From Rhynchonema sp. JSB1_4 (taxonomy: Eukaryota > Nematoda > Chromadorea > Monhysterida > Xyalidae): DNA of 64,000 bases. Numbering within the stretch: the first letter of the stretch is position 1; the number at the start of each line of letters is the position of its first letter. The notes beneath the pieces are model-generated. The model made no database searches and was not told where the DNA came from. It saw only the letters and a list, made by a program, of their open reading frames with translations. Of the stretch, positions 1 through 11,225 are shown one piece after another. The DNA lies in NCBI GenBank assembly GCA_030248065.1, contig JASAMV010004755.1:1-64000 (forward strand). Reading direction: 5' to 3'. A program made the position numbers and the translations under genes.

Positions 1-640
1 TCGTATATGTAGATAGTCAGAACACAAACTAACCGTTTGGTGTGTTGTGCGTTTTGCAGCGATATGAACAGTTGGTAGGCGTATATGTGATTGTTTATCA
101 ACGAACACAAGCGATAGAGAAGGTCAGATGGGGCTATAGAATGCAACGGCGGATGGAATATGGGTTATATTAAGCAGCCGTTGGGGTACGGTATGTAGTG
201 TTTGTGTGGGGTAAAGAGAAGTGGAGTGGATACAGAAACGATATGGGGCGCAAATTAGGTATGTGTTGAGAGAGGGCTGTTTCTGGTCACTGCGTATGTG
301 TGCGTGTACAATGCGGCTAGCAGCTTATGTGTGCACGCGATGTGTGTGTGTGGCAAACTGGTAGGCAGCGGTTCAAGGTCAAATGCGCAGATACGAAAGT
401 AATATGAGACACGAAATGTGGGCGATCAATGAGACAAAATTCAGAAAAGCTGTTGTCTGACGTTAAAGTTACGAAAAAATCAACGAAATTAGTTAAGAAT
501 ACGTCTACTTAGGGCCAAGATCGGTTTGGTGACTCACAATGGCTGCTGCAGCAGTGAAGTGTTGACTGTTCGCTTAGCTGTGTTGATTGACCGGCAGAAT
601 TGGAACGTCCGCGACTGATGATAAAACTGACGCTGCGTGA
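1..640. other. no gene recognised
   Basis: Nothing with coding signature or family similarity was seen. The stretch is non-repetitive apart from short GT-rich runs around 296-360, and leads into the minisatellite that follows. Confidence 0.5.
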
Positions 641-644
641 CGAT

Positions 645-950
645 GCGTCGTTGGGTCCACGAAGGCGTTGTGATAGTCCACGAAGGTGTGCGTGAAATTT
701 CGGTGTCCACGTAGGATGTGCAGTTTCACGAAGATGGGGTCCACGTAGGTTTTGTGTCCACGGAGGCTTGATGTAGACGTAGGTTTGAGGTCCACGAAGG
801 TTTGGGGTCCACGAAGGTTCGGAGTCCACGAAGGTTTGGGTCCACGAAGGTTTGGAGTCCACGAAGGTTTGGGTCCACGAAGGTTTTGGAGTCCACGAAG
901 GTTTGAGTCCACGAAGGTTTGTTGGCCACGGAGGCTTGGAGTCCACGTAG
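645..950. repeat. GTCCACGAAGGTTTGG minisatellite
   Basis: Tandem array with a core unit of about 15-18 bp (GTCCACGAAGGTTTGG and close variants such as GTCCACGTAGG). The units are most regular at 780-920 and more degenerate at the edges. Because the unit is stop-poor, several overlapping frames stay open on both strands (for example Trp-Thr-Pro-rich peptides on the minus strand); I take these as by-products of the repeat. The GGTCCA theme recurs in the arrays near 53.5 and 55.3 kb. Confidence 0.85.
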
Positions 951-2574
951 GATCGAAATTAATTGAATATGTGGCGATTGAGCGTAGCGGTGAACGTCGT
1001 GCTCACCAATTGATAGATACCCAATCGAGTCGTTTAGTTGGTTGTTTATTTGAAACCTCAAGTATATGGGTAAAAACCGTTTTTGGCCATTAGGTGATGT
1101 TTCAAGCAAAGACACATAAGTAAAATACATAAAAGAATGCTTTAAAGGCTTAGGCACGCGCGTGCGCAGTATGTATGCGCGAGCTGACTGCCTGGTCAGT
1201 CAGAGAGTGACCAGCCAGTCAGGCAGGCAGTGTGTTGTGGGTGTATACGTGTATGTGTGTGCGCAGCGCTGCAATGCGGCGGTTACAAATAGAATAATAC
1301 GAAAAGAGAGAGAGGTATGTGATATCTGACATTGCCACATCATAGAGACGGTCGAATTGCGATAGATAGGTGACGTAGTCGACTTTCTGAACAAGTGAAA
1401 TTTGAAAAAAAATATAATATTATGATTTTATCTCGCTTCAGTGATCTAATAAATAAGCTATATATCGTTGCAAAAAGCAGATCACAAGTGACAAGACGGG
1501 TTCGATCCGATACAGGAACCAAGTTTGAGTCCGGCATTAAAATGCATGTATTGCAGGAACAAAGTTTTGAGCAAAAATTAAACTTCAAAAAAATATTCCA
1601 AAGCAAGAAAAATTTGTAAGATCGGATCGGTTCAGATCCTGCATTAATCACATTTTGCGTATTTGTTACGAAAGAGCTTGTGTGTTTGTAGAGCAGTAAA
1701 TGCACCTTTGTCATTGAACGACCGATCAGATCGTTACTACCAGAAAGTAACAGCGACTAGGGTTAGAGACCCCCGGGGTATGCGACTGAGACAAAAGGGA
1801 TGTGTAGCAGTGTTATTATTTATTTCTAATAAATGTGAGTAAGATCTATACTAATAGAGTAGTAAAAGCTGCATATATAGTTTCGGACCCTCTCACGAGA
1901 CTATATATGTCACAATGCATCCGGGTCCTCATCAGTCAATGAGATGCATTGCTCCCTCCCTATTCTGGTAGAAGAAAAATCGCGTTTTTCGCGTTTTTGG
2001 AGCAATGATGTTGACAAGTATACATTAATAAAATGAATCGCGCAGCAAACAAACGTTAACGCTGCATAAAACAAGCGGGAACAGCAGAAAACCGAAAACG
2101 CACGAACTTCTCAATGTTATGGTTTAAGTCGAGATGTGCAATCTCTTTCCTTTTCAATTCAGGATTTTGGCATTTTCGTGCGATTTTAGTTTCTCGCAAC
2201 CGGGGAGAAAATCGGATTTTGAAAAATTCGTATCTGACCATTTGTGCACTTTTAGGCCTAACCCTTGGAATTTAGTATAGAAACCTTATCATCTAGATTT
2301 TTTTCACAAAGTTTGAACGGGATTTGAAGACACGACCCGAAAAGTGGCACCACCCCTTTAACCCTTCCCTGTTGCCTGCCACCAATATCATGAAACATTC
2401 CCACGTGCGCGTGTTCTTATTGTGTGTTTTGCTGTGATATGTGTCAGTTGGTCAGTTGCGCAGTTGTGGTTTGTGAGTTGACAGTTTTACGTGGATGTTG
2501 GAGAAAAGGTGTTGTTTAGTGAACGTCGTGTGGTTTTGGGTTTATTATTGGGGCTTTTAGGTTTCGGGGTCATA
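951..2574. other. intergenic, no gene recognised
   Basis: No convincing exon was found. The stretch 1395-1619 is AT-rich and open by chance. Around 1880-1960 there is a short imperfect repeat (ACTATATATGTCACAATGCAT and a reverse-related GATGCATTG). No paired terminal repeats were found that would mark the edge of the retroelement remnant downstream. Confidence 0.4.
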
Positions 2575-3056
2575 TTATAGAAACAAACAAGTAATACACA
2601 CATCACCAACGGAACCAAAACTTCGAACTATAGTTATCAAGTTCAACCGTTGATAGTCAACCACGATACGCAGACTGCCGTCCTTTTTGATCACAGGCAC
2701 GATCGCATCGGCCCAACCACTGTTGGATGGTTCAATAATGCCGGTCTTCAATTGCTCCTCTAGTTTCTCACGCAGCATTTCACGGTATTTGTATTGGAAT
2801 TGGCGCGGCGCCTCAACGATCGGAGCTGCGTCACCAGTATTGATTTCAAACTGGTTTTCGTCACCAGCATCAGCACGATCAGAATCGAACACGTGAAATG
2901 ATTGATGATACTGTTTGGCCAAGCGCACAAACTGATCGATTTGCCGTAGATCGCACTTTGAGCCGATCAAGGTCTTTGTCAACTTCTCGGCCAGTTTCTC
3001 TTCACGTTGTTCAACAGTGGCAGCCGTACCTGATACTCCGCAGTAAGTAATCGACT
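2575..3056 (-). pseudogene. Ty3/gypsy-type pol fragment (start of reverse transcriptase)
   Basis: The minus-strand reading matches the start of a gypsy-type reverse transcriptase: a stretch ending EEQLKTGIIEPSNSGWADA followed by VPVIKKDGSLRIVVDYQRLN, the conserved KKDGSxRxxVDYxxLN segment. The reading stops soon after, near 2575, before the catalytic YxDD block, and the upstream end near 3056 is also abrupt. It is therefore a truncated copy. On the minus strand it lies downstream of gag-like open stretches, the expected gag-then-pol order. The family is supported by motif; the exact clade is not. Confidence 0.75.
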
Positions 3057-3455
3057 AGAGCACTGAATATTTATTGGTTATGTGTACGAGTAAACCGAAG
3101 TCACTGAAAAACTGAAAGAATGACAATAGAGATCAAGGCATTATATAGATAGTCCCGTGGGCGGGACTCGGACAATGTATTGGTTGTTCATAATATTATG
3201 TAGGTACATAATGTATAGTAATACAAATACCGTAATAATGAATGTAAGAGAGTATCATCCTCCACCGATTTTACTATCCCGATCTTTTTGTGTCACTAAG
3301 TGAAACAGGGAAAGGTCATATACACATGTCTTAACTAAAACACTTTCGAAAATAGTCGATAAAAATAAATTCACGCGAAACACATTTTACTATAACACGG
3401 GGGTAGAAAAATGATAAGACATGTTTTTGGTGTGATCACTGATCTTCTGTATGAT

Positions 3456-5620
3456 CTAGCGTAAGTTTACACGCTGACGACTTTGTTTTATGCCGAAACC
3501 CTTTTTGCTCATTTTGCTCTGTTGCGAAAATCCACGTTTTGCCGTGCTTGCTTTTTTTGCGACATACTCTTCTAATTTCAACAAGTCATGGAACAATCTC
3601 ACAATTAATTCTCGTAACGTAACCATTCTTTGTTGCAGTTGAGCGTTTCTAGCTAACAGTTCCTGCTGTTGATGCACAATTTGCCTATTCATAATTTCCG
3701 TTCGTTCCTGATTTTGCGTATTTCTATTTGCTGCGTCAATCAACTCCCTCTGTTGCCCCACAACTCTTATCAAGAGCTGGACGATGGAGAACGTTTCCTG
3801 GGTTTCTCGCTGTTCTTCTTGCGAGTTTCCTTGCTCCGTTTCTTCTTCGGCTCCTTGGTTTCTTCCGCTTGTTTTCGCGTGTCCTTGTGCGTTGGGGGTC
3901 CCAGCCTCATTCCAAACGGCAGTAGGGTTTCACTGATTGGGTTGTTCCACAGTTGGCGCCTGATTGCCGTATGCTGTTGTTGCCACAGTGCACGTGTGTG
4001 TTGGGTTGGCTGTGGCCGTGGCGGTGTTACTTGTTGCAGTGTCATTTTGCTCGTTCGACATCGGCACGTTGGGCAGTGTTCGTGCGTACGTTGCCCGGTC
4101 TGCAACCGATATTCGATTTATATCTCACGCGCATGTGCGTTTCTTTTTGCAGTGCATCTTGCCTTATGCATCTTTGACTTAACGCGTGTGCGCGTGCGCG
4201 TACATGCGCTGCGTTGGGCATTAGTCTGTTATGTCGTGCACATAACATATACATAGGTATCGATTGACTTAGTGCACAATTTTGCGTGCACGTGTTGGTC
4301 TGTGCAGTGTTAAGCAGTTATTTCAAACGTTTAACTCGCTAACTGTCAAGTTGCAAGTTTTCACAAATTGCTCACCTACTGTTAGCATCTCCGTTGTTGA
4401 CTTGGTGCCTTCCCATATTATATCCTCTTTGCGTGTCATAATGCACTTGCCGGGCGAACTCCTGGTCCTGATTGCTGTCCAGTTCGTCTGCGAAGCGAAA
4501 CTGGTACAGTATCTGGAGTATCGCGGGTTGACGCGGGTTCATCGGCGCTCTGCCGGTTGCGTCACGTTGTTGTCTTAAAAAGATAAGACTGCGGTCCTTT
4601 TACTGTTTCTTGCGCGAATCTCATGCATAATGTATTCTAATTTGAATACTTCCATTTTAATTAAAATTGCGAATTAAATTTTTGCTTAAACGAACATTTC
4701 CCATGGCTCACCGGCGTTCCAGGTGCACCAACAACTCATTTCTCCAGTTGTAGATGACCTCGCGTGTATTGAGCCAATAGGCCCAAGCGGCAGTGGCCAG
4801 TGGCACGTTTCCGTGTTGCTCATGCAAAAATTGCACAAAGGTGTCGAGCATTTGTTGGCGAAACCGCTGTACTTCAGCGTCCTTGTTCCACGCGCCGTTT
4901 GGTCGTGCGGCAAATAGCAGTACTATAGTTGCCTGAAACGGCTTGTGTGTTTACACATGATTGCTTTTCTTTTGCATGATTATTTATTTTCAATGATTGC
5001 TTTAATTTACTTTCCGATAACAATCCTAATGGTTTTGAATGGTAAAACCCCTAAATTCACCTGTATTATCCAGGCGTAAGCATTGTTCTGGTGCCGAATT
5101 TGGGGTTCATTTGCATGCGGGAGTTGAGCAAACACTCTGTCCAGTGTTCCACGCACAAAAAGGTTCGCTTGATGCCTGGTTTCCCAAGGATGTTCCATCA
5201 GGTCGATGTCTGGGGCCTGCTCTTGTTCCGGGGTGAAAGCCTGCACTCGATGTGCGTTAAGATAATTGGAACTACAAGCCATTTGCGAACTGTCGCTATT
5301 CATGCTTGGAACGATGGCCCTGGGTTTGACATGAGCTGCTGACGCTGCGGTTGCGCTGGTTGATTTTCTGCTGATTTTCTTTTTGCTGCTCGATTTGCTG
5401 GTACTGGGTTGTGGTTCGGGTTGCACAGTGGGGAGCGCTTGCAAGACTGGTGTGTCCGGTTCTGGGCTTGGTTCGGGTTCCTGTTCCGTGTCTGGTTTTT
5501 CCTCGGCTGTGCTAGGGTCCGCTTCAGCATTTACAGTCAGATCACTGTCCGACTCGCTACTCTCTCGGCCCGGAGAGTACTTTTCAAATCACTCACCGAA
5601 AGAGTAACGCACTTTCCGCA
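3456..5620 (-). pseudogene. gag-like open stretches of the same retroelement
   Basis: Several minus-strand open stretches in different frames. 3456-3773 is Gln/Arg-rich and coiled-coil-like. 3770-4105 is basic with a Lys/Arg/Ser tail. 4430-4570 contains RFADELDSNQDQEFARQV. 4695-4915 contains RFRQQMLDTFVQFLHEQHG and resembles a matrix-type helical domain. 5007-5530 is Ser/Pro/Gln-rich. Together they look like a frameshifted gag region upstream of the pol piece at 2575-3056. There is no zinc knuckle I can see, and no protease domain; a deletion between the two blocks is likely. Assignment rests on position and composition. Confidence 0.45.
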
Positions 5621-5814
5621 CTAATATTGAGTAAGAAACAAGACTTAAGAGTGGAAATTTGAAAAAAAGGGTACGAATTTCGAGTGGTTTCTTTTTTCGA
5701 ATTCATTTGGATTGCTGCCGGCAATCCCGTTTCGCTTTTCATTTGGATTAAGCTTAATGATAGGCTTAGGCTTCACATAAAATCTAATGCTAAAAACTTG
5801 ACCCAAAAAATCAG

Positions 5815-6460
5815 CCCGGCCTGTCCTTGTTTTTCCAACTGGGGCCAGGCCGGAGATTTTATAGATTGGGCCGGGCCGGGCCAGATAAGGCTCAGGGCTT
5901 AATGGTAGACTTAGGTAGGCTCGATCCAAAAACCAGGCCGGGCCTGGCAGGACCGGGCAGGGGGGGCTTTCGCGAACTCGGGCTCGGCCGGGCCAAGGGG
6001 GGCTGTCGCTAACTCTGGTCGGGCCCGGGCGGAATTTCTCTAAGTCGGGCTGGGCCAGGGCGGGGGGTTCCATGACTCGGGCCGGGCCGGGGGGGGGCTT
6101 TTCCTAACTCGGGCCAGGCCACGGGGGTGCTCTCCCTAACTTGGGCCGGGCCAAGGGGGAGGGGGCTTTCGCTAACTTGGGCTGGGCCGGTCCCGGGGGG
6201 TGGGGCTTTGCTCACTCGGGGCGGGCCCGGGGGGGGGGCTTGCCCTAAGTCGGGCCAGGCCACGGGGGTGCTCTCCCTAACTTGGGCCGGGCCAAGGGGG
6301 AGGGGGCTTTCGCTAACTTGGGCTGGGCCGGGCCCGGGGGGGGGGTGGCTTTCGCTAACTCGGGCTGGGCCGGGCCCGAGGGGGCTTTTGCTAACTCGGG
6401 CCGAGCCGCGCCCGGAGGGGGGGCTTTTGCTAACTCGGGCCGGGCCCGGGGAGTAGTATA
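5815..6460. repeat. GGGCCGGGCC-rich minisatellite
   Basis: Extremely GC-rich tandem array with a unit of roughly 30-40 bp built from CTAACTCGGGC + TGGGCCGGGCC + a run of G. Related sequence recurs near 48130-48290. The edges contain degenerate GGCTTAGGCTT. Open frames across it on both strands (Gly/Pro/Arg/Ala-rich) are composition artefacts. Confidence 0.8.
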
Positions 6461-6746
6461 AGTACATTGCCTGGACGGATTGTAGTGTTAAAAGTCCTAT
6501 CAAAAAAGTATTTTTATCTGTACATCATTTCGACGACCTGAGATCCTGCGAGCCCAACAGGTTCAAGTTCATTGCATCAGAAGCAACATGGTAACGTCAA
6601 CAACACGCATAAGCTGGACAGTAACGACGAAACCATAAATAATTACAAGTGTTTAGTGGGCCAGTGGAAGTTACAGATCGAGAGGTGTAGATGATGATAA
6701 GGAGCAAAAAACACAGAAAACACAGAAACACAGCATGATCGGTCAA

Positions 6747-9698
6747 TTACATTTCACACACGGACGGAATAAATTTCACTGGCAGCAATCGCAATTTGTA
6801 CAACAATTCAACAATCAAGCTTTGCGAACGAATGACTCCTTTGAATGTGCCCATTCGCAGGAAAACAGCAAAATCAGGTAAAGCATTGTAAAGATGGGAC
6901 ATGATAACAATAGCACTGGTAGCGAGAATATGAGTTTTAGCACGTGGGATACAAATGGCACGAGAATGATTAAGACGAGAACTGGAGCGAGAATTGGAAT
7001 CAGAAATGAATGAAATAGAGTCAACAGGAGCAGCACGAATACCAAGAACATAAGAATGCATCAATCTCAGACGACGTTTCATGACAGTGACACCCACATA
7101 ATCAACACCAAACATTGAACACAACTGCGAATATGACACAGACCGATCAAAATTGCCAGAGAACATGCGAATAATGGATTTTTGTGTTCTTTCCAACAAA
7201 TTACGTGAATAGTCATGAATAGGATAGGTCACCTCACACGAATAGTACATGACAGAGCAAATCAAGGTTTGATACAGATAACGCATGACAGACACAGGTA
7301 GATCATTACGAAAGGTACGGTACAATGAACCAGCAATTTTCTTCACTTTCACAGATGTGGCAGTAGTATGCAAGCCAAAATCAAACTTGGAATCAATAAC
7401 AGCACCCAGATATTTGTTTGCATCGACAACATCAATCAGACATTCATCAATCACAATAGCAGGGACAGCGGGACATGAACTTGAGCGAGCAAATTGTTGG
7501 AGTTTTGTTTTGGTAGAATTAATGGAGAGAAGTTTGTGTTTGGAGAAGTGCTCGACAATCAAGTTCACATCCTCTTGCAAATGCTTCTCACAGTCAGGTG
7601 TACACATGAAGTGAATCAGTACCAGATCATCGGCATAGAGAATAATACGTGAACACGGAGAGAAATACAGTTTTGCAACAGAGTTGACGTATGCGAGAAA
7701 CAATAACGGTCCTAATACACTGCCCTGCGGCACACCAGAGAGAACAGACAAGAAATCAGAACACACACCATTTACATTCACACATTGGGTTCGATCAGAC
7801 AAATAGGATTGAACCAACAACAATAAATCGGGTGGAACATTGAAATCGTCTTGTAACACGCGCAATAATAGATTGTGAGGAACGGTATCGAAAGCCTTTC
7901 GAACATCAAAATACACAGCAACAACAGAATTTGAAACATCAAGAGCACGAGTAACTGTAGTATTGAAATGCAACAGGGCCTCAGTTGTAGACCGACCTCC
8001 ACGAAAACCGAACTGCGTTTCTGAGAGTTTGGGGGCAATGAACCCGTTCAGGATGTTTCGAACGTGCTTCTCAGCGATTTTTGAGCACAGCGGTAATTTG
8101 GAGATGGGGCGGAAGTCCGATGGGTTTTGAGGGGTCTTGACTTTCGGCACGGCAGTGGCAACGGCCCGTTTCCAACCCGACGGCCACGTGTGTTCGTCTA
8201 TCGATCGATTGATGAGCACAGCGAGAGCCGGAGCGATCACGTGGGCACAGTTCTTAAGCATTTCGCCGGTGATGCCATCGATGCCACTGGCCTTGCGAGG
8301 GTCGGCTGTGATGAGACTGTAAAGCACGTGTGAAACATCAGTGTACCATTCGGGTGGCACGGGACCGGTTGAGTTCAGAACCAGTGCCTCAACGTCATTG
8401 ACGTTCCATACACTGGAGAAATGTGTTGATAACAGTGCAGCCAAACCAGCACTGTCAGCAACGCACTCCCCATCAGTGTTGGCCAGAGACACTTGTTCTG
8501 TGCTGCTCCGTCCCGTGTACTTATTCAGCTTTTGCCAGTAGTCAGACAGATGAGCTATTTTACCAAACGTTTTGATGGCATAGTCACGTCTGGCTGCCCT
8601 GTTGGCCTGCCTTGACTGCTCACGCAAAACAAAGTACTTTTCATACGTTCCTTTATCACCGGTCTGTTTCCACTTCCTGTGCAGATCGCTCTTCTTCCGA
8701 CTGAGCCGCTTGACCTTCGGCGTCACCCACGGCTGGTCATTCTGTGGTCTTGGGCGAGCGGATCGGACAGGAATGGCATTCGTAGCAGCACCAACGATCG
8801 TTTGACTGATTGCGTCCCAGGCCTGATTCACGTCTACTGCATCAACAACCTGTTTTACCAGGTTGTAGGCGATGAGCAAACTGTTCATCAAGTCCCAGTC
8901 GGCCTTCTTGTACTGCCAGACACGGCGCAGCGGAGCGTCGGATGGAGACTGGGTGCTGGAAATATCGAATGTTACTGATGTCATGTGATGGTAGTTTTCG
9001 ATTGGTGCAAGGAGTTCGTATTGTACCGCCAGATGGTCAGGCACAAATGTAACATCAATTAATCGACCCTTGTGAGTCGGTTCAGTGATGACCTGGGCGA
9101 GATTATATTGTTTGAGAGTATTTTCCAGGTTTTTGAACTCAGCTGGCACCAAAGCACACATGTTTACATCACCCGAAACAATAATGTTGTCAAACTTTCC
9201 TGTTTGTGTCACCAAAGCCAATACCGTACTGAGTCCATCGACAAACGTGGCGTTGTTGCACGACGGCGGCTTGTACACACTGATCACACAGCACTTGACC
9301 CCGGCAATCATGTAGGCGACGGGCAGAATTTCTAGATTATCAGGAATTTTGACAGGCATCATGTATGGGTTGTGACTGTTATTAATGTAAACCCCGACAC
9401 CACCACCGTGCTGAGTTCGGTTCCTCGCGAAGAATCGATAATTTGGGATCTTGAAATCGTCACATGATTGATCGTCCAACTTGGTTTCTTGGACGCACAG
9501 CACATCGGGTCGGGGCTCGGACGTTGCACAATGCACGATCAATTCATCAAATTTGTGTTTAGTTGCTAAACCATTCACATTCACAGATTGCACACACACA
9601 GAATACATAATGGACATGAACATGTAACACAGACACAGCATACACAAAGCAATAACACGCAACATGCTATTGGGTGAGATGAGGGGCTGCCACAGCAC
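6747..9698 (-). CDS. non-LTR retrotransposon ORF: endonuclease + reverse transcriptase
   Basis: An uninterrupted 983-residue ORF. Residues about 38-240 form an apurinic/apyrimidinic-type endonuclease: QETKL near 70, GGGVGVYIN near 98, SGDVNM near 175, LIDVTFV near 213 and a His-containing block (YHHMTSVTF) near 237. Residues about 500-760 form the reverse transcriptase: FRPISKLPLCSKIAEK, FDVRKAFDTVPH, LSGVPQGSVLGPLLF and ILYADDLVLIH near 690. The order and motifs fit the CR1/Jockey-like side of LINEs; the exact clade is not determined. No RNase H domain is obvious. The first about 35 residues are hydrophobic, so the true start may be the Met at residue 12 or later. All catalytic motifs are intact and there is no internal stop, so the copy is probably young. 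Its 3' end is adjacent to the GC minisatellite; no clear poly-A tail was seen. Confidence 0.93.
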   Translation of the reverse strand: MLWQPLISPNSMLRVIALCMLCLCYMFMSIMYSVCVQSVNVNGLATKHKFDELIVHCATSEPRPDVLCVQETKLDDQSCDDFKIPNYRFFARNRTQHGGGVGVYINNSHNPYMMPVKIPDNLEILPVAYMIAGVKCCVISVYKPPSCNNATFVDGLSTVLALVTQTGKFDNIIVSGDVNMCALVPAEFKNLENTLKQYNLAQVITEPTHKGRLIDVTFVPDHLAVQYELLAPIENYHHMTSVTFDISSTQSPSDAPLRRVWQYKKADWDLMNSLLIAYNLVKQVVDAVDVNQAWDAISQTIVGAATNAIPVRSARPRPQNDQPWVTPKVKRLSRKKSDLHRKWKQTGDKGTYEKYFVLREQSRQANRAARRDYAIKTFGKIAHLSDYWQKLNKYTGRSSTEQVSLANTDGECVADSAGLAALLSTHFSSVWNVNDVEALVLNSTGPVPPEWYTDVSHVLYSLITADPRKASGIDGITGEMLKNCAHVIAPALAVLINRSIDEHTWPSGWKRAVATAVPKVKTPQNPSDFRPISKLPLCSKIAEKHVRNILNGFIAPKLSETQFGFRGGRSTTEALLHFNTTVTRALDVSNSVVAVYFDVRKAFDTVPHNLLLRVLQDDFNVPPDLLLLVQSYLSDRTQCVNVNGVCSDFLSVLSGVPQGSVLGPLLFLAYVNSVAKLYFSPCSRIILYADDLVLIHFMCTPDCEKHLQEDVNLIVEHFSKHKLLSINSTKTKLQQFARSSSCPAVPAIVIDECLIDVVDANKYLGAVIDSKFDFGLHTTATSVKVKKIAGSLYRTFRNDLPVSVMRYLYQTLICSVMYYSCEVTYPIHDYSRNLLERTQKSIIRMFSGNFDRSVSYSQLCSMFGVDYVGVTVMKRRLRLMHSYVLGIRAAPVDSISFISDSNSRSSSRLNHSRAICIPRAKTHILATSAIVIMSHLYNALPDFAVFLRMGTFKGVIRSQSLIVELLYKLRLLPVKFIPSVCEM

Positions 9699-10154
9699 AG
9701 AAAACCGACGCGCGGGAATGGTTGTGAAAACGGGTTACGGTAATGCAAAAAATTTGACAGGGGTTGGGAAGGCTAAATTGTTTGTGAAAAAAACCTGGGA
9801 AAAAGCTCACAATAACGATAAAACTACTTAAAAACCAAACAGAACTGACCTGTACACGATCGGCGAAAACGGCGTTGAAAAAGGTGTGGGGATGGCCGAG
9901 AAATAACAAATTGAAAAATTTATATGGAGATGAGGCGAGGAAAACTTTGATTGGGATTACCGAATTTTATAGAGCAGGAATGGAAACAAGCTAAGCACGA
10001 AAAGTTTGGGAAGAATATACAAGGAGAATGGCAGAAAAAATGAGCAAAAATGAACCAGAAACAAGCGAGAACGACAACAGAGAAGGTTGGAACGAGCCGA
10101 GCGTGCACGCTTACTTGCAAAAAGGCAAGCGCACAGCACGGCGCAAGAAGAGAA
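9699..10154. other. non-coding stretch between LINE ORF and inverted repeat
   Basis: Probably the 5' untranslated part of the LINE, which is read on the minus strand, plus unique sequence. No ORF1-type nucleic-acid-binding protein could be recognised here. Confidence 0.35.
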
Positions 10155-10924
10155 TGAGGTATCTAGGTATAGGTAGGTACAGAACAGGTATCTACTAGTG
10201 CTTGCAGAAACCGGAATCGTCAACCGAGCCAAATCAATAGAAGCCAATATTCGGAATGCTCGTTTCGTGCGTGTTTCGGGATTCGGGAATGCAATGTTCG
10301 TTTGTTCACTCGCTCGTCAATCAGCCGACTCGCTCGTTCACAATATAGTTTTTATAATAACAAAAGGAAATAACCAAAACAACAGGAAGCGCAATCGCGC
10401 ACACGGGGCACACACGTAATTCGATAACAAACACAAACGTAAGTAGTACCAGTGTGATATAGCCCCTATTCTTAACCATATACCCAGAGCGACCGAAATG
10501 TACAAATGTGAAAAATGGCTTATCAAAATTAAGTACAGCTGCATTGTATAAGCACAAACGCAAGCATAAGCCTAAGCCTCACAAGAAACGTAAAGCCTAA
10601 ATATCGGATGTTTTAGCACCCACAAAACTGACGGAGTTCTGTACCTCCATGACAAAACACAATTTTTCTCTTTTTTCAGCAATCAGCAAAAATCAACTTG
10701 CCCCGAATCCATGAACATCAAATCACCGTTGCAACAGAAATTTTATTTTCGCAATGAATCTCATCATGAATAATATTTGAATAATATTGCTGAAAAAATG
10801 AGCATATGTATTTGTGATTTACAAATCGAACGAATAAAAAATTGTGTAAAAATTGAACAATAACAAGGCCGACCGATCGAATCACATCGTTGATAAGCAA
10901 AAAAAGCGAATAGCATCAGTGAGA

Positions 10925-11225
10925 TTCACAAATGACCAGTGTGAGAATAGTATAATGGGCAGTCGCAAACAGAACAAAATTTGAAGATCAAATTGAGCTT
11001 TTCTCCGATCACAAAATCCAACACATGCTCTATTTGACGTATTTTCGGCTAATTCAACAGCCGCGCGTTTTTGCCGAAAAGCAAAACAGCCAAAGCGAAT
11101 AGTATCAGCGAGATTTCAGAAATGATCAGTGAGAGAATAGTATAATGGACAATCCCAAACAGAACAAAACTTGAAGATCAAATTGAGCTTTTCTCCGATC
11201 ACCAAAAAATCCTACACATTCTCTA
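10925..11225. repeat. tandem duplication of about 170 bp overlapping the 3' end of the surface-protein gene
   Basis: Two adjacent similar blocks (about 10910-11090 and 11090-11265). Both contain GAGAATAGTATAATGG, AGATCAAATTGAGCTTTTC and CGTTTTTGCCGAAAAGC. The second block contains the stop codon and last about 20 codons of the terminal exon, so the first is a decayed partial copy. The same pair is mirrored in the right arm near 16740-17100. Confidence 0.8.

Noticed and set aside
640..950. CRISPR-like regular repeats
   Set aside because: Units are contiguous with no unique spacers and the genome is eukaryotic.
509..1157. Open frames of 110-145 codons on both strands
   Set aside because: They are produced by the stop-poor GTCCACGAAGG tandem repeat; overlapping frames on both strands are equally open and none has a splice context or family match.
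5645..6503. Pro/Gly/Ala-rich open frames
   Set aside because: Low-complexity translation of the GGGCCGGGCC array; no start context and open in several frames.
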